NCBI GenBank assembly: GCA_027005175.1
Contig: JALTMC010000761.1
Location: 1-11,024 of the forward strand
Direction of reading: 5' to 3'
Source: Myxococcales bacterium
GTDB lineage: Bacteria; Myxococcota_C; UBA6777
Length of the DNA stretch: 11,024 nucleotides
The notes beneath the pieces are model-generated. The model was not told the origin of the DNA. It did no database searches and worked only from the letters and a program-made list of their open reading frames with translations. Each line of letters opens with the position of its first letter. Position 1 is the first letter of the stretch. Shown here one piece after another: positions 1 to 6,971 of this stretch. A program made the position numbers and the translations under genes.

Positions 1-220
1 CAAGATGTGCGCCCGCCGGAACAGGAACTGCAATCGGCATCAGCATTACACGAACTGGGACATGCTGGCGGTTGCTTTGGTGCCACACAAGCACCGTTGT
101 CATCACAAGATGTGCGCCCGCCGGAACAGGAACTGCAATCGGCATCAGCATTACACGAACTGGGACATGCGGGAGGCTGCTTTGGTGCCACACAAGCACC
201 GTTGTCATCACAAGATGTGC
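1..220 (+). repeat. 105-bp tandem repeat, two full copies plus a short partial copy
   Basis: Copies span 1-105 and 106-210, and a third begins at 211 but matches only for about 10 bases. The array probably continues to the left of the window. The copies differ at three bases, spaced exactly three apart, each a silent third-position change in the frame that ends at 240. The period is 35 codons, so copy-number change would keep the frame. Confidence 0.95.
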
Positions 221-240
221 GTCCATTCGAGCAGCTTTGA
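1..240 (+). CDS. 3' end of a protein with 35-residue tandem repeats (partial)
   Basis: This is the C-terminal end of a reading frame already open at base 1, ending at TGA 238-240. It holds two complete 35-residue repeats (1-105 and 106-210) and the start of a third that diverges into VRPFEQL and stops. The two full units differ at only three bases (66/171, 69/174, 72/177). All three are third codon positions in this frame and leave the protein unchanged, which would not hold in the other two frames, both of which are also open. The partial third unit again shows synonymous changes (cgc/cgt, ccg/cca, gaa/gag). That pattern is good evidence that this frame is translated and conserved. Each unit contains HELGHAGG, which matches the HExxH zinc-protease pattern, and one cysteine. 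I do not recognise the family. The HELGH match may be coincidence, since no third zinc ligand is evident within the unit. Confidence 0.72.
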   Translation, partial: QDVRPPEQELQSASALHELGHAGGCFGATQAPLSSQDVRPPEQELQSASALHELGHAGGCFGATQAPLSSQDVRPFEQL

Positions 241-242
241 CA

Positions 243-470
243 ATGAAGATCCGTTTCGCAGGTTTCAGGGCAATTGCTGTTTGTGTTCACAGTGTTGTTT
301 GTGTTCGCCGTGTTGTTTGTGCTTTGTTGTTGGTTGGTGCTGGATTTGGAGCTTGCACACCGCCCCTCATTACAGAAGCTGCCAGAGCCACACTCAGCAT
401 CGAGGAGACAAAGTTTTCCAATGGTGCTTCCACTACAATGCACCATAAAAACACAGCCAAAGAGAAGTGA
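243..470 (+). CDS. possible small lipoprotein (75 residues)
   Basis: An ATG at 243 lies two bases after the stop of the repeat protein and opens a 75-codon frame ending TGA 468-470. The product begins MKIRFAGFR, continues through a hydrophobic stretch, and reaches LLVGAGFGACTPP around residues 29-41. That resembles a lipoprotein signal with a loose lipobox (FGAC). The remainder is a short hydrophilic tail. The signal region carries three 18-bp repeats (276-329) read as AVCVHS, VVCVRR and VVCALL, which place an Arg pair inside the hydrophobic core and would weaken it as a signal. All three plus-strand frames are open here because of the repeat. I see no strong ribosome site, though translation could be coupled to the upstream stop. 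It may be a real small lipoprotein, a decayed gene start, or noise. Confidence 0.33.
   Translation: MKIRFAGFRAIAVCVHSVVCVRRVVCALLLVGAGFGACTPPLITEAARATLSIEETKFSNGASTTMHHKNTAKEK
276..329 (+). repeat. 18-bp minisatellite, three copies
   Basis: Units run 276-293, 294-311 and 312-329, sharing the core g(c/t)tgtttgtg(t/c)t. The period equals six codons. Depending on frame it reads as a Val/Cys-rich, a Cys-rich or a strongly hydrophobic Leu/Phe/Val repeat. Confidence 0.8.
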
Positions 471-802
471 TAGTCTTACAAGAAAAGGGAAAGATAGATA
501 GGAACCAACTCTCCAAGATGCTCCCCTTATTCCCTTTCTTTCGTTGAAGTTGTGTTGCTCTGTCATCGATTTTAAGTCTCCGCCGTAATTGACTTGTTTG
601 AATGCTTTCAAGTACCTCACACTAAGAGTCGCTCCTAAGATGGATTTTTTTCAAAAATTAATTGCAATCCACAACATTGCCTTGCCCCATGTGTCAGGAC
701 AGTTGCCGCCCGCCTTAACAATAACGACACAAGTACTCACAACTGAAAGAAAGAAAATATCAAAGAAATGAGAGCAATGCTGAATGTTTTGAAGGGGTCG
801 AT
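471..802. other. intergenic stretch without a convincing gene
   Basis: This stretch lies between the possible lipoprotein and the convergent 3' end at 803. Short frames exist on both strands (for example 589-771 plus and 651-860 minus), but they start at non-ATG codons or overlap the next gene and have biased, uninformative compositions. No clear terminator hairpin with a T-run was found, only an imperfect A/G-rich versus C/T-rich pairing near 482-540. Confidence 0.55.
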
Positions 803-1900
803 TTAGCGATGAAAAAAGGAGAGCCAAGCGGAGAGACCGATCATCACAATAATAAGCCACTCCAGTTTTTCGGTACTTTTGAGGGCTTTGTTGTCGTGAA
901 GATGTTGGTAGAGGTCTCCCATATGATTAATTTTTTCCGTGATCTCTGAGCTAATTTCATCAAGCCCAAGTTTGTCGTAGGCCCGAGAATAAACTCGCCC
1001 GAGATAGCGCCCCCCGCGAAGTTGTAATAGCCGTTCCGTTTTGGCCATTTGGTCAGCGGCAAGTCCACAATAAGGGTCGATTTGCCGCAGTTCTTCATGA
1101 CGAACAGGAGACAGAGGGAAAAATGAATTCGGACGTTTGATATACTTAACTCCCAGATCGATCATTCGATCGAGGTCCTGGCTGAGCCACTGGTAGTTGA
1201 GAACTTGCACCATCGCGACTTCAAGAACCTGACGAATTTCTTGCTGTAGACCCCCCACGAGAAATGCGGCGTTGTGATCGATCACAACGAAGTCTTCTTC
1301 GGTATAAGAGGCACGAGTAAGGAGTGCATCATCCACTTCCTCCTCTGACAGGTCCACGAACGTTCCCCGCAAACATTTGGCAAACTCGTCGGGATATGTT
1401 TCCTCCAACTCATTGATGTCGCAGGGGCTACTGAGCTCATCAACACAAAACAAGTTGTACGCCCAGCCTTCGGAGAGAGCGATGGGATCGGAAATCGCAT
1501 CTTTTATGCTCTGAAGATGGGTTTCCAAGATCGCAATGGATTTCTGTTCAATCTTTGCGTTATTGCAGAGTTTCTGACTCAATTCAATCCACTGGGAAAA
1601 GCTTCCTTGAAAAGGAATAACAAAGGAGAGAACCACCACTCCGATATCATAAAAGCTCAACTCAACTTCGTCGCAAGAGGAACCTTGCAGCGGCCATAGA
1701 CTGACAGGAGCGGAAAATGTAACGGGTGGTGATGGCATGACCAAGGCTTGGGAATGAGCCCAATCCTCTTTTGAGACTCGACTCAACCTTGGTAGTGAGA
1801 GTCTCTCTTTTACGTTGTCGAGATCAACTCTGCTTCCCACCTCATAGCAATAACTCGCATAGGCACGTGCTTTTTGAAAGCGAACTTCTTTCACAGCCAT
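803..1900 (-). CDS. membrane-anchored protein, possibly RMD1/DUF155-like
   Basis: The 365-residue product is read from ATG at 1900, which has a GGAG 10 bases upstream. The frame stays open to 1987, but that extension uses a TTG start without a ribosome site and runs through a tandem repeat, so I prefer 1900. Visible features are a hydrophobic beta-like segment around residues 83-97 (FYDIGVVVLSFVIPF), an acidic middle (160-205), a helical C-terminal half with many charged residues, and one transmembrane helix at about 346-363 following LEW. An N-terminal domain with a GVV strand, a helical C-terminal half, and a closing LEW plus membrane anchor recalls the RMD1/YagE (DUF155) family. That is a match by general pattern, not by confirmed motif. 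The gene follows the DUF3326 gene on the same strand after 171 bp, so it may or may not be co-transcribed. Its role is unknown. Confidence 0.7.
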   Translation of the reverse strand: MAVKEVRFQKARAYASYCYEVGSRVDLDNVKERLSLPRLSRVSKEDWAHSQALVMPSPPVTFSAPVSLWPLQGSSCDEVELSFYDIGVVVLSFVIPFQGSFSQWIELSQKLCNNAKIEQKSIAILETHLQSIKDAISDPIALSEGWAYNLFCVDELSSPCDINELEETYPDEFAKCLRGTFVDLSEEEVDDALLTRASYTEEDFVVIDHNAAFLVGGLQQEIRQVLEVAMVQVLNYQWLSQDLDRMIDLGVKYIKRPNSFFPLSPVRHEELRQIDPYCGLAADQMAKTERLLQLRGGRYLGRVYSRAYDKLGLDEISSEITEKINHMGDLYQHLHDNKALKSTEKLEWLIIVMIGLSAWLSFFHR

Positions 1901-1928
1901 AATAGATGGACTCCATAGATACGAAGAA

Positions 1929-2000
1929 ATGCAAACGAGAATGCACGAAAAGATACAAACGAGAAGACATGAGAGGATGCAAACCAAAGTGCACGAAAGT
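1929..2000. repeat. 24-bp tandem repeat, three degenerate copies
   Basis: Units run 1929-1952, 1953-1976 and 1977-2000, of the form at(g/a)caaac(g/c)a(g/a)a. They sit in the gap between the DUF3326 gene and the next gene, just upstream of the latter's ATG. On the minus strand, in frame with that gene, they would encode an eight-residue hydrophobic repeat (LVCILSCL, LVCIFSCI, LVCISSYL). A weaker fourth unit may follow to about 2010, after which a stop codon closes the frame. Confidence 0.8.
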
Positions 2001-2071
2001 ATGACATGCTATGGCTCACATTTGTTCGGAACTCATTTCCTTTCGAATGAACGCTTCGAGTGAGGGAAAGA

Positions 2072-3658
2072 CTACAGCTTGGAAATCTGCTGCGAAGATG
2101 CATCAACGTTTATCGTTGTTGTTTCCATATCCTGATGTTTGTCTCGTCTGGATATACCATTGCTGCCTTTTTTGGATGTACCGTTGGCTTTCTTGAGACC
2201 GTTGGCTCCATTGGTGACGGAGACCTCAGACTCTTCAAGGACCTCCACTTCGTAGTCGAAGTCAGACTCTTTGTAGGCTCCAAGAGCTTCGGCTTCTTCT
2301 CCATAGTAGTCAATCACACGGTTTGTGAGAGTTTCATGATCGTGCATAAAGAGATCCACTTCGGCACCAAGGAGGGGGCGACGAAGCGAAGCAAACGCCG
2401 TACCTGTGCGAATCGCCTGAACAACACCGACAGCTTCAAAATAGGTCTCCACCGAATGGAACTGACCGGGAGCCCACGGAAGTTCTTCCAACGGGTTTTG
2501 CATCAGGTTCATATTCTCGCGCACAGCAACAACAGGAATGCCTTGTTCGAGAGCAGCTAGAATAGGGAGCCCAAGACAGCCATCCGGGGTGACCAAAACA
2601 GAGACGTTATCCACGGTAACGGTTTGAGCTTTGAGCATTTCACTTGGATCGGTGATCACCCGGGGGCTTCGCTGGAGGCCTTTGAACACACACTGCATAT
2701 AAGAGGTTGAGATGACCTCCGCAGCCATTCGTGCATCGACAGGCCCTTCCAGTTCTAAGGTTTCATGCGCCTCGGATTCCACCATCGGACCGTGGGCCGT
2801 GGGGAAATTATAGAGTTGGGAGAGGGTATGAGTGAGCATGGCTTCGACACCACCCCAAGGGTTGACCATGGACCCATCACTCTCAAAGTATTCCACATGA
2901 GTCTCTTCATCGCATCGGATAATAGAGGCCAAAGCAACAGCGTCGAACTGGCCACGATATTTTTCGATGGCTGCGAAAAGATTGTTCATCTTCGAGATAC
3001 GACCAATCGCACGACCGGAATCCGACTCAAAAGCCTCCATCTCGAAGGAAGGATAAAGCACAGCGATCGTATCACAATCGAGACCGTAACAAGCACGGGC
3101 TGCGTTGATGGCATTCACGGTCTGATCCACATAGCCGCTGTCTTCATGGTCTTCAAGAATGGCCAGGATACGATTGGAGCGAACTTCTTGCAACCCAGCC
3201 GTCCCCAACAACAGACGACTCAACACACTACCTTCTACATAAAGTGTATTTTCAGGCATTTCGTTGATATCAGATGCATTCACAACATTGGGATGAGTGA
3301 TGAGACGATCACACATCGAACCAAAGAGTTGTGCGATGGGAGTGGCGTCACCTGCATGTCCACCAAACTCTGCACCAACACCGGTTGGAACAATCAGTGC
3401 GATATTAAAGGAAGAGACATCTTCACCACTGCGTTTTTTAAGTTGAAAAATAGAGGGAGCAGCGGGGATATCCCAGTCGCTCTGCAGTACACCAACATCA
3501 CAGTGATAGTGCTCGGCGTCCGTTTTAGAAACAACAAAGCGAACGGGAAGAACACCATCCTCAAAACTGCTTTTCAAATAAGTCTCAAAGTATTGGAGTA
3601 AGTTGGTGTGGTTATCAACAACAGGGATCTCTATCTCTTTTTCAAAGACATCAGACAT
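2072..3658 (-). CDS. DUF3326 domain protein
   Basis: The 528-residue product has an ATG at 3658 with GGGAG 10 bases upstream, inside the end of the decarboxylase gene. The central region, about residues 84-430, matches the DUF3326 family known from cyanobacteria. Recognisable are IVPTGVGAEFGGHAGDA (89-105), CDRLITHPNVVNASD (116-130), LYVEG (139-143) and VNPWGGVEAMLTH (265-277). Near the end of the domain is a TPDGCLGLPILAALEQGIPVVAV segment (357-379) that looks like a nucleotide- or cofactor-binding turn. An N-terminal extension of about 80 residues and a C-terminal tail from about 465 lie outside the domain. The tail switches from acidic to basic, Gly/Asn/Lys-rich low complexity. No signal peptide or membrane segment is seen, so it is probably cytoplasmic. 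The biochemical role of DUF3326 is unknown to me. The 3-bp spacing implies co-translation with the decarboxylase and action in the same pathway. Confidence 0.9.
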   Translation of the reverse strand: MSDVFEKEIEIPVVDNHTNLLQYFETYLKSSFEDGVLPVRFVVSKTDAEHYHCDVGVLQSDWDIPAAPSIFQLKKRSGEDVSSFNIALIVPTGVGAEFGGHAGDATPIAQLFGSMCDRLITHPNVVNASDINEMPENTLYVEGSVLSRLLLGTAGLQEVRSNRILAILEDHEDSGYVDQTVNAINAARACYGLDCDTIAVLYPSFEMEAFESDSGRAIGRISKMNNLFAAIEKYRGQFDAVALASIIRCDEETHVEYFESDGSMVNPWGGVEAMLTHTLSQLYNFPTAHGPMVESEAHETLELEGPVDARMAAEVISTSYMQCVFKGLQRSPRVITDPSEMLKAQTVTVDNVSVLVTPDGCLGLPILAALEQGIPVVAVRENMNLMQNPLEELPWAPGQFHSVETYFEAVGVVQAIRTGTAFASLRRPLLGAEVDLFMHDHETLTNRVIDYYGEEAEALGAYKESDFDYEVEVLEESEVSVTNGANGLKKANGTSKKGSNGISRRDKHQDMETTTINVDASSQQISKL

Positions 3659-3661
3659 ATC

Positions 3662-4885
3662 TTACAAACTCCCATTCGTGGAATGCGCGGAACAACGGTT
3701 GAGAAAGTCATCATAGGTATAGTTTCTTTCGAGGCGTAACTCACCGGACTTATCAACAAAATAGACATTGGGAAGATTGATCCCATTAAACATGTGAGAC
3801 TTGACCATCGTGTAGGCTCCCATGTTCCTAAAAATAAGACGTTGACCGATCTTCAGAGGCTCCTCAAAAGCGTATTCGCCAAACTGGTCACCGGCAAGGC
3901 ATGAGGCTCCCGCGAGGGTGTAGTGGTAATAGTCATCGTCATCGTAGTCGGCAGCATACTCTTCGTCATACTCGTCTTCGCCGTAGTTGCCGATCACATC
4001 TGGAGTGTACTCTTCATACTCGTAGACTTCAGGCATATGATTGATGGTCGTGTCCAACACAGCGACTTTGCTGCGAACAGGACCGACAATATCGAGAACA
4101 CTTGCGACGATATAACCGCTAGAGCGAACGATGGTTCCACCGGGCTCCATAAAAACAGTCAGGTTGTGTCGTCGTTGCAAGAGGTCAACCGCCGAGCGGA
4201 AGTGTTCCATCTCCTCATCGTTGATGTATTCAAAGAAATAGCCCCCTCCGATATTGAACCACTCCATATCATTGAGGATATCACCCATGTCACGGGAGAC
4301 CTTCTCCACCGTTTTTAAGAGTCCTCCAAAGTCTCGCCCTTCACAGTTGGTGTGCATATGAATACCACTGATATGCGGAAGAAGCTGGATATTTTTTCGC
4401 AGATGAGCGCGAAACTCTGGAATATGCATTCCGAGGCGAGAACTGGAAGAACAAGGATCATACCGCTCATCTCCCACGAGAGAGATACCGGGATTGATCC
4501 GCAAACCGATTTTAATATGTCCCTGCAAATGGGGTGTCAGACGTCGCCAGTGATTCCCAGAATTAAGAGTAACATAGTCGCAAAGTTCCAGTATCTCCGG
4601 GATGTCACGGCTTCGAATTCCAGGTGTCGTGTAGTGTACAGTACCTGACGATCCGAGCAATTCACGAGCGAGTCGAGCTTCAAAAACGGAGCTGGCGGCA
4701 AAGCCCTCAACATGATTGAGCATCTTTTTGAGAACAGTTGGATACTCCAACGATTTCATCGAGTAAAGAAAGTGACATCGGTTGTCGCTGGCGATCGATT
4801 TAACGCGATCCAAGCTCTCCAACAATGGCTCTTCCGCAAAGACGTAGGCGGGTGTTTCCAGCTGGGCTGTATACAATTGCTCCAT
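3662..4885 (-). CDS. nspC-like: PLP-dependent decarboxylase, carboxynorspermidine decarboxylase-like
   Basis: The 407-residue product starts at ATG 4885, with AGGAG 13 bases and AAGAAG about 2 bases upstream. It has the fold-type III (alanine racemase / ornithine-DAP decarboxylase) layout: the PLP lysine in YSMK (Lys44), GIHMHTNCE (174-182), the phosphate-binding glycines NIGGGYF (211-217), EPGG (247-250), and CLAGD (329-333), which supplies the active-site Cys and Asp. TPAYVF near the N-terminus and the closing RNMGAYTM (353-360) also fit NspC, which decarboxylates carboxynorspermidine or carboxyspermidine to the polyamine. Between MPEV (284) and CLAGD is an Asp/Glu/Tyr-rich insertion at about 300-320 that makes this protein somewhat longer than usual. 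Substrate may differ from classical NspC: no carboxynorspermidine synthase (saccharopine dehydrogenase-like) is present in the window. The gene sits 48 bp after the amine oxidase and 3 bp before the DUF3326 gene. Confidence 0.87.
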   Translation of the reverse strand: MEQLYTAQLETPAYVFAEEPLLESLDRVKSIASDNRCHFLYSMKSLEYPTVLKKMLNHVEGFAASSVFEARLARELLGSSGTVHYTTPGIRSRDIPEILELCDYVTLNSGNHWRRLTPHLQGHIKIGLRINPGISLVGDERYDPCSSSSRLGMHIPEFRAHLRKNIQLLPHISGIHMHTNCEGRDFGGLLKTVEKVSRDMGDILNDMEWFNIGGGYFFEYINDEEMEHFRSAVDLLQRRHNLTVFMEPGGTIVRSSGYIVASVLDIVGPVRSKVAVLDTTINHMPEVYEYEEYTPDVIGNYGEDEYDEEYAADYDDDDYYHYTLAGASCLAGDQFGEYAFEEPLKIGQRLIFRNMGAYTMVKSHMFNGINLPNVYFVDKSGELRLERNYTYDDFLNRCSAHSTNGSL

Positions 4886-4933
4886 AACTTCTTTAGAACT
4901 CCTATAAGCAAGGGTTTTTTAGGGTGATTTTAT

Positions 4934-6337
4934 TTAAGAGAGCAGGGCCTTCAAGTGGCGGGCACTTTCAACACCAGATTGATAAGCTCCATGGGCAGAG
5001 CCATGAGCATGAGCAGACGTTGCCTCTCCAGCAAAGAAGAGACGATCCTTGATGGATCGAGCGAGTTCCTCCCGCTGCTCCGCATTCCCCACAGCAGAGG
5101 CGGACATCCCTCCTCGTATCCATGGGTTCAGCCCCCATTCGGACCAAAGAGTCCGTTTTACGTAGTCGTGAACGTTGGTGCCATACACTTTGCTCAACGG
5201 GTCCAGGCAAAAACGTTCGATGGCTGTTTTCCCCTCTCGCAAGAGATCTTGTCCCACTTGCCCCCCAAGACAAGCTGCGACAGCATTTTGACCTCCCGGG
5301 CGGACAAGGTATCCTATCGTAGACCCATCCGCGCTTTGGATATAGAGTTGGCTGTTCTCCTCAATGTCAAAGAAGTTCTCTGTAAACTCTGCAACAAAGA
5401 TCTCCAGGTGGCCCATGGTTAAGCCATTGATCGCATCCTGTTTCCGAGAAGGCAGTGCAGGCTCAAAGGCAATCGCATCCGATTGCAGAACACCAATGGA
5501 TACAGTGAGGAGGGCAGCTCTAGCTTTCACCACACCATCACGACTCTCCACAGAAACTCCATCAGAGTCCCATACAATACGGTGAACCGGCTGGTTCAGA
5601 ATGATCGGAAGCCCCTCACTCCACGTTTCAACAAAAGCACCAAAGCCGTCGAGAACCAGCCAATTGACATCAAGATCTTCGTAGCGACTGATGTCTTGTA
5701 CGGAAGCCTGCTCCACATCACACCCGGTATGAACCGCACAAGAGTAACGAAACAGCCCTTTCCACCGCCCCTGCTGCCGCAACACTTGAGAAACACGAAC
5801 ATCGCGTCGACGACGACCTGCCGCTTCAACATGATGCCATAACCGAGTCTGCTCAGAGATCAGCTTTCTCGACTCCTCTTGAGATAACCATTGTTTGCCC
5901 GAAGCGTAATAGAGATTGCCTAACGAACGTTCGATCGTAAACCCCTGCTCCTCCATAAGAGAGCACAACGGATTGACTGTGGCGTTATGCAACCATCGAC
6001 AGCCGAGATCACAAGGAGTCTCTCCCTCTGTTTGCTGTGTGTGTGCTCTTCCTCCCACACGAGTCTCTGCCTCCAACAGAAGAATGGAGAGACCACTCTT
6101 CTGCAAAGCATGTGCTGCTGAAATCCCGGCAATCCCTGCTCCCACAACGACGACATCGACTTCCTTCTGAAAGTTTGTCCTGTTCTCTGCTTTCAATGCT
6201 CGGCCCCACTCGAAGATAAACTCCATAACACAAGTACCAAATTTGAGACTCGGGATAGTACACGGAAAGACCTCGTGGCTCAAGTCCCCACGCAAGCTTT
6301 CCAACTCTCTCTCGGTAATGTCGTTATGGCTCTCCAT
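4934..6337 (-). CDS. FAD-dependent amine oxidase (flavin monoamine/polyamine oxidase family)
   Basis: The 467-residue product is read from ATG 6337. A TTG nine bases upstream is also in frame, with an AGAAAAG before it, so the exact start is unsettled. The FAD-binding Rossmann motif [17 protein letters not shown] lies at 62-78, the acidic strand end and Gly-Gly-Arg at [15 protein letters not shown] (86-100), an [14 protein letters not shown] segment at 111-124, and the C-terminal FAD motif [19 protein letters not shown] at 434-452. All are typical of the monoamine/polyamine oxidase family, which oxidises amines to imines using oxygen. About 60 residues precede the Rossmann strand, more than usual, without a Tat or Sec signal. 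The lysine that usually follows a G-x-x-x pattern in this family appears to be Ile313 (MGHLEIF), so catalysis may be altered. As first gene of the probable operon it may act on the same amine as the decarboxylase. Confidence 0.88.
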   Translation of the reverse strand: MESHNDITERELESLRGDLSHEVFPCTIPSLKFGTCVMEFIFEWGRALKAENRTNFQKEVDVVVVGAGIAGISAAHALQKSGLSILLLEAETRVGGRAHTQQTEGETPCDLGCRWLHNATVNPLCSLMEEQGFTIERSLGNLYYASGKQWLSQEESRKLISEQTRLWHHVEAAGRRRRDVRVSQVLRQQGRWKGLFRYSCAVHTGCDVEQASVQDISRYEDLDVNWLVLDGFGAFVETWSEGLPIILNQPVHRIVWDSDGVSVESRDGVVKARAALLTVSIGVLQSDAIAFEPALPSRKQDAINGLTMGHLEIFVAEFTENFFDIEENSQLYIQSADGSTIGYLVRPGGQNAVAACLGGQVGQDLLREGKTAIERFCLDPLSKVYGTNVHDYVKRTLWSEWGLNPWIRGGMSASAVGNAEQREELARSIKDRLFFAGEATSAHAHGSAHGAYQSGVESARHLKALLS

Positions 6338-6379
6338 ATTTTTCAATCTTTTCTAAAAAAATATCGAGAACAGATTCTT

Positions 6380-6409
6380 TTGAACCTTCCTCTTCGAGTG
6401 GTGTTATAC
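6380..6409 (+). promoter_or_regulatory. weak candidate promoter for the first ECF cassette
   Basis: TTGAAC at 6380-6385 and TTATAC at 6404-6409 are spaced by 18 bases in the 100-bp gap between the divergent amine oxidase and sigma genes, ending about 28 bases before the sigma start codon. Both hexamers are only partial matches to the housekeeping consensus, so this is tentative. Confidence 0.22.
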
Positions 6410-6437
6410 GAATAGACGAGACAATGGAGATCCCTTG

Positions 6438-6971
6438 ATGATACCAGACGAAGAACTCTACGAACGCATACAACAAGGCGATATGGATGCCTTTGATCGT
6501 CTTTACGCCCGCTATGAACAGCCCTTGTTTCTATTCTTACTGCGCTATGTTGGCCGACGGGAAGATGCGGAAGAGCTGCTTCATGAGGTGTTTTTAAAAG
6601 TCTTGGAATCCAAGAAAGTATGTCTCAGTCAGGGGAACTTTCGCAGGTGGATCTATCGAATCGCTCGAAATGCAAGCCTTAATCTATTGCGATCTCAGCA
6701 AAGAAAAAGCCTATTTCACATTCGGTGGAAACAAGAAACTCCAACCAAAACAACAGTCCAAGATCCGGTAGAATCGAGACAGAAGAGTCAGGCTTTCGAA
6801 GCTGCATTGGCAGAGTTGCCGATCAACCTAGCCGAAGTCTATCGACTTCGCGCAGCAGGCATGGCCTATGACGAGATCTCACACGTGTTGGAGATCCCGG
6901 TAGGAACCGTAAAATCGAGGATGCATCATCTGGTGCAACGTTTGCGACAGGAGCTTAAAATATGGACATGA
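6438..6971 (+). CDS. ECF (sigma-70 family) RNA polymerase sigma factor
   Basis: The 177-residue product is read from ATG 6438, with GGAG eight bases upstream. A TTG immediately before it is in frame but less likely. Region 2 spans about 15-90, with AFDRLYARYEQPLFLFLLR, the acidic REDAEELLHEVFLKVLE (41-57) that contacts core polymerase, and NFRRWIYRIARNASLNLLR (67-85) for -10 recognition. Region 4 spans about 115-172, with the helix-turn-helix YDEISHVLEIPVGTVKSRMHHL (144-165). Only these two regions are present, as in ECF factors. The 3' end overlaps the next gene by ten bases, an arrangement typical of sigma / anti-sigma pairs. The likely role is to switch on a small regulon, including its own operon and perhaps the peptidase downstream, in response to an envelope signal. 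Confidence 0.93.
   Translation: MIPDEELYERIQQGDMDAFDRLYARYEQPLFLFLLRYVGRREDAEELLHEVFLKVLESKKVCLSQGNFRRWIYRIARNASLNLLRSQQRKSLFHIRWKQETPTKTTVQDPVESRQKSQAFEAALAELPINLAEVYRLRAAGMAYDEISHVLEIPVGTVKSRMHHLVQRLRQELKIWT

Noticed and set aside
1-220. CRISPR array
   Set aside because: The repeats are contiguous, 105 bp long and without spacers; they are coding tandem repeats.
5-448. Frame 2 reading of the left-edge repeats (His/Cys/Asn-rich protein)
   Set aside because: The silent-site differences between repeats support frame 1; in frame 2 the same changes alter residues and the composition is implausible.
589-771. 60-codon plus-strand frame in the 471-802 gap
   Set aside because: Non-ATG start, no ribosome site and no recognisable sequence.
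1901-1987. N-terminal extension of the membrane protein gene to a TTG at 1987
   Set aside because: No ribosome site precedes the TTG and the extension is a tandem repeat; the ATG at 1900 has a GGAG at suitable spacing.
2022-2070. Imperfect hairpin (TCGAA / TTCGA arms) after the DUF3326 gene as a terminator
   Set aside because: The stem is short with mismatches and wobble pairs and is not followed by a T-run in the direction of transcription.
2765-3601. Long plus-strand open frame (278 codons) inside the DUF3326 gene
   Set aside because: It is antisense to a well-recognised conserved domain; its translation has no familiar motif and its openness follows from codon bias on the other strand.
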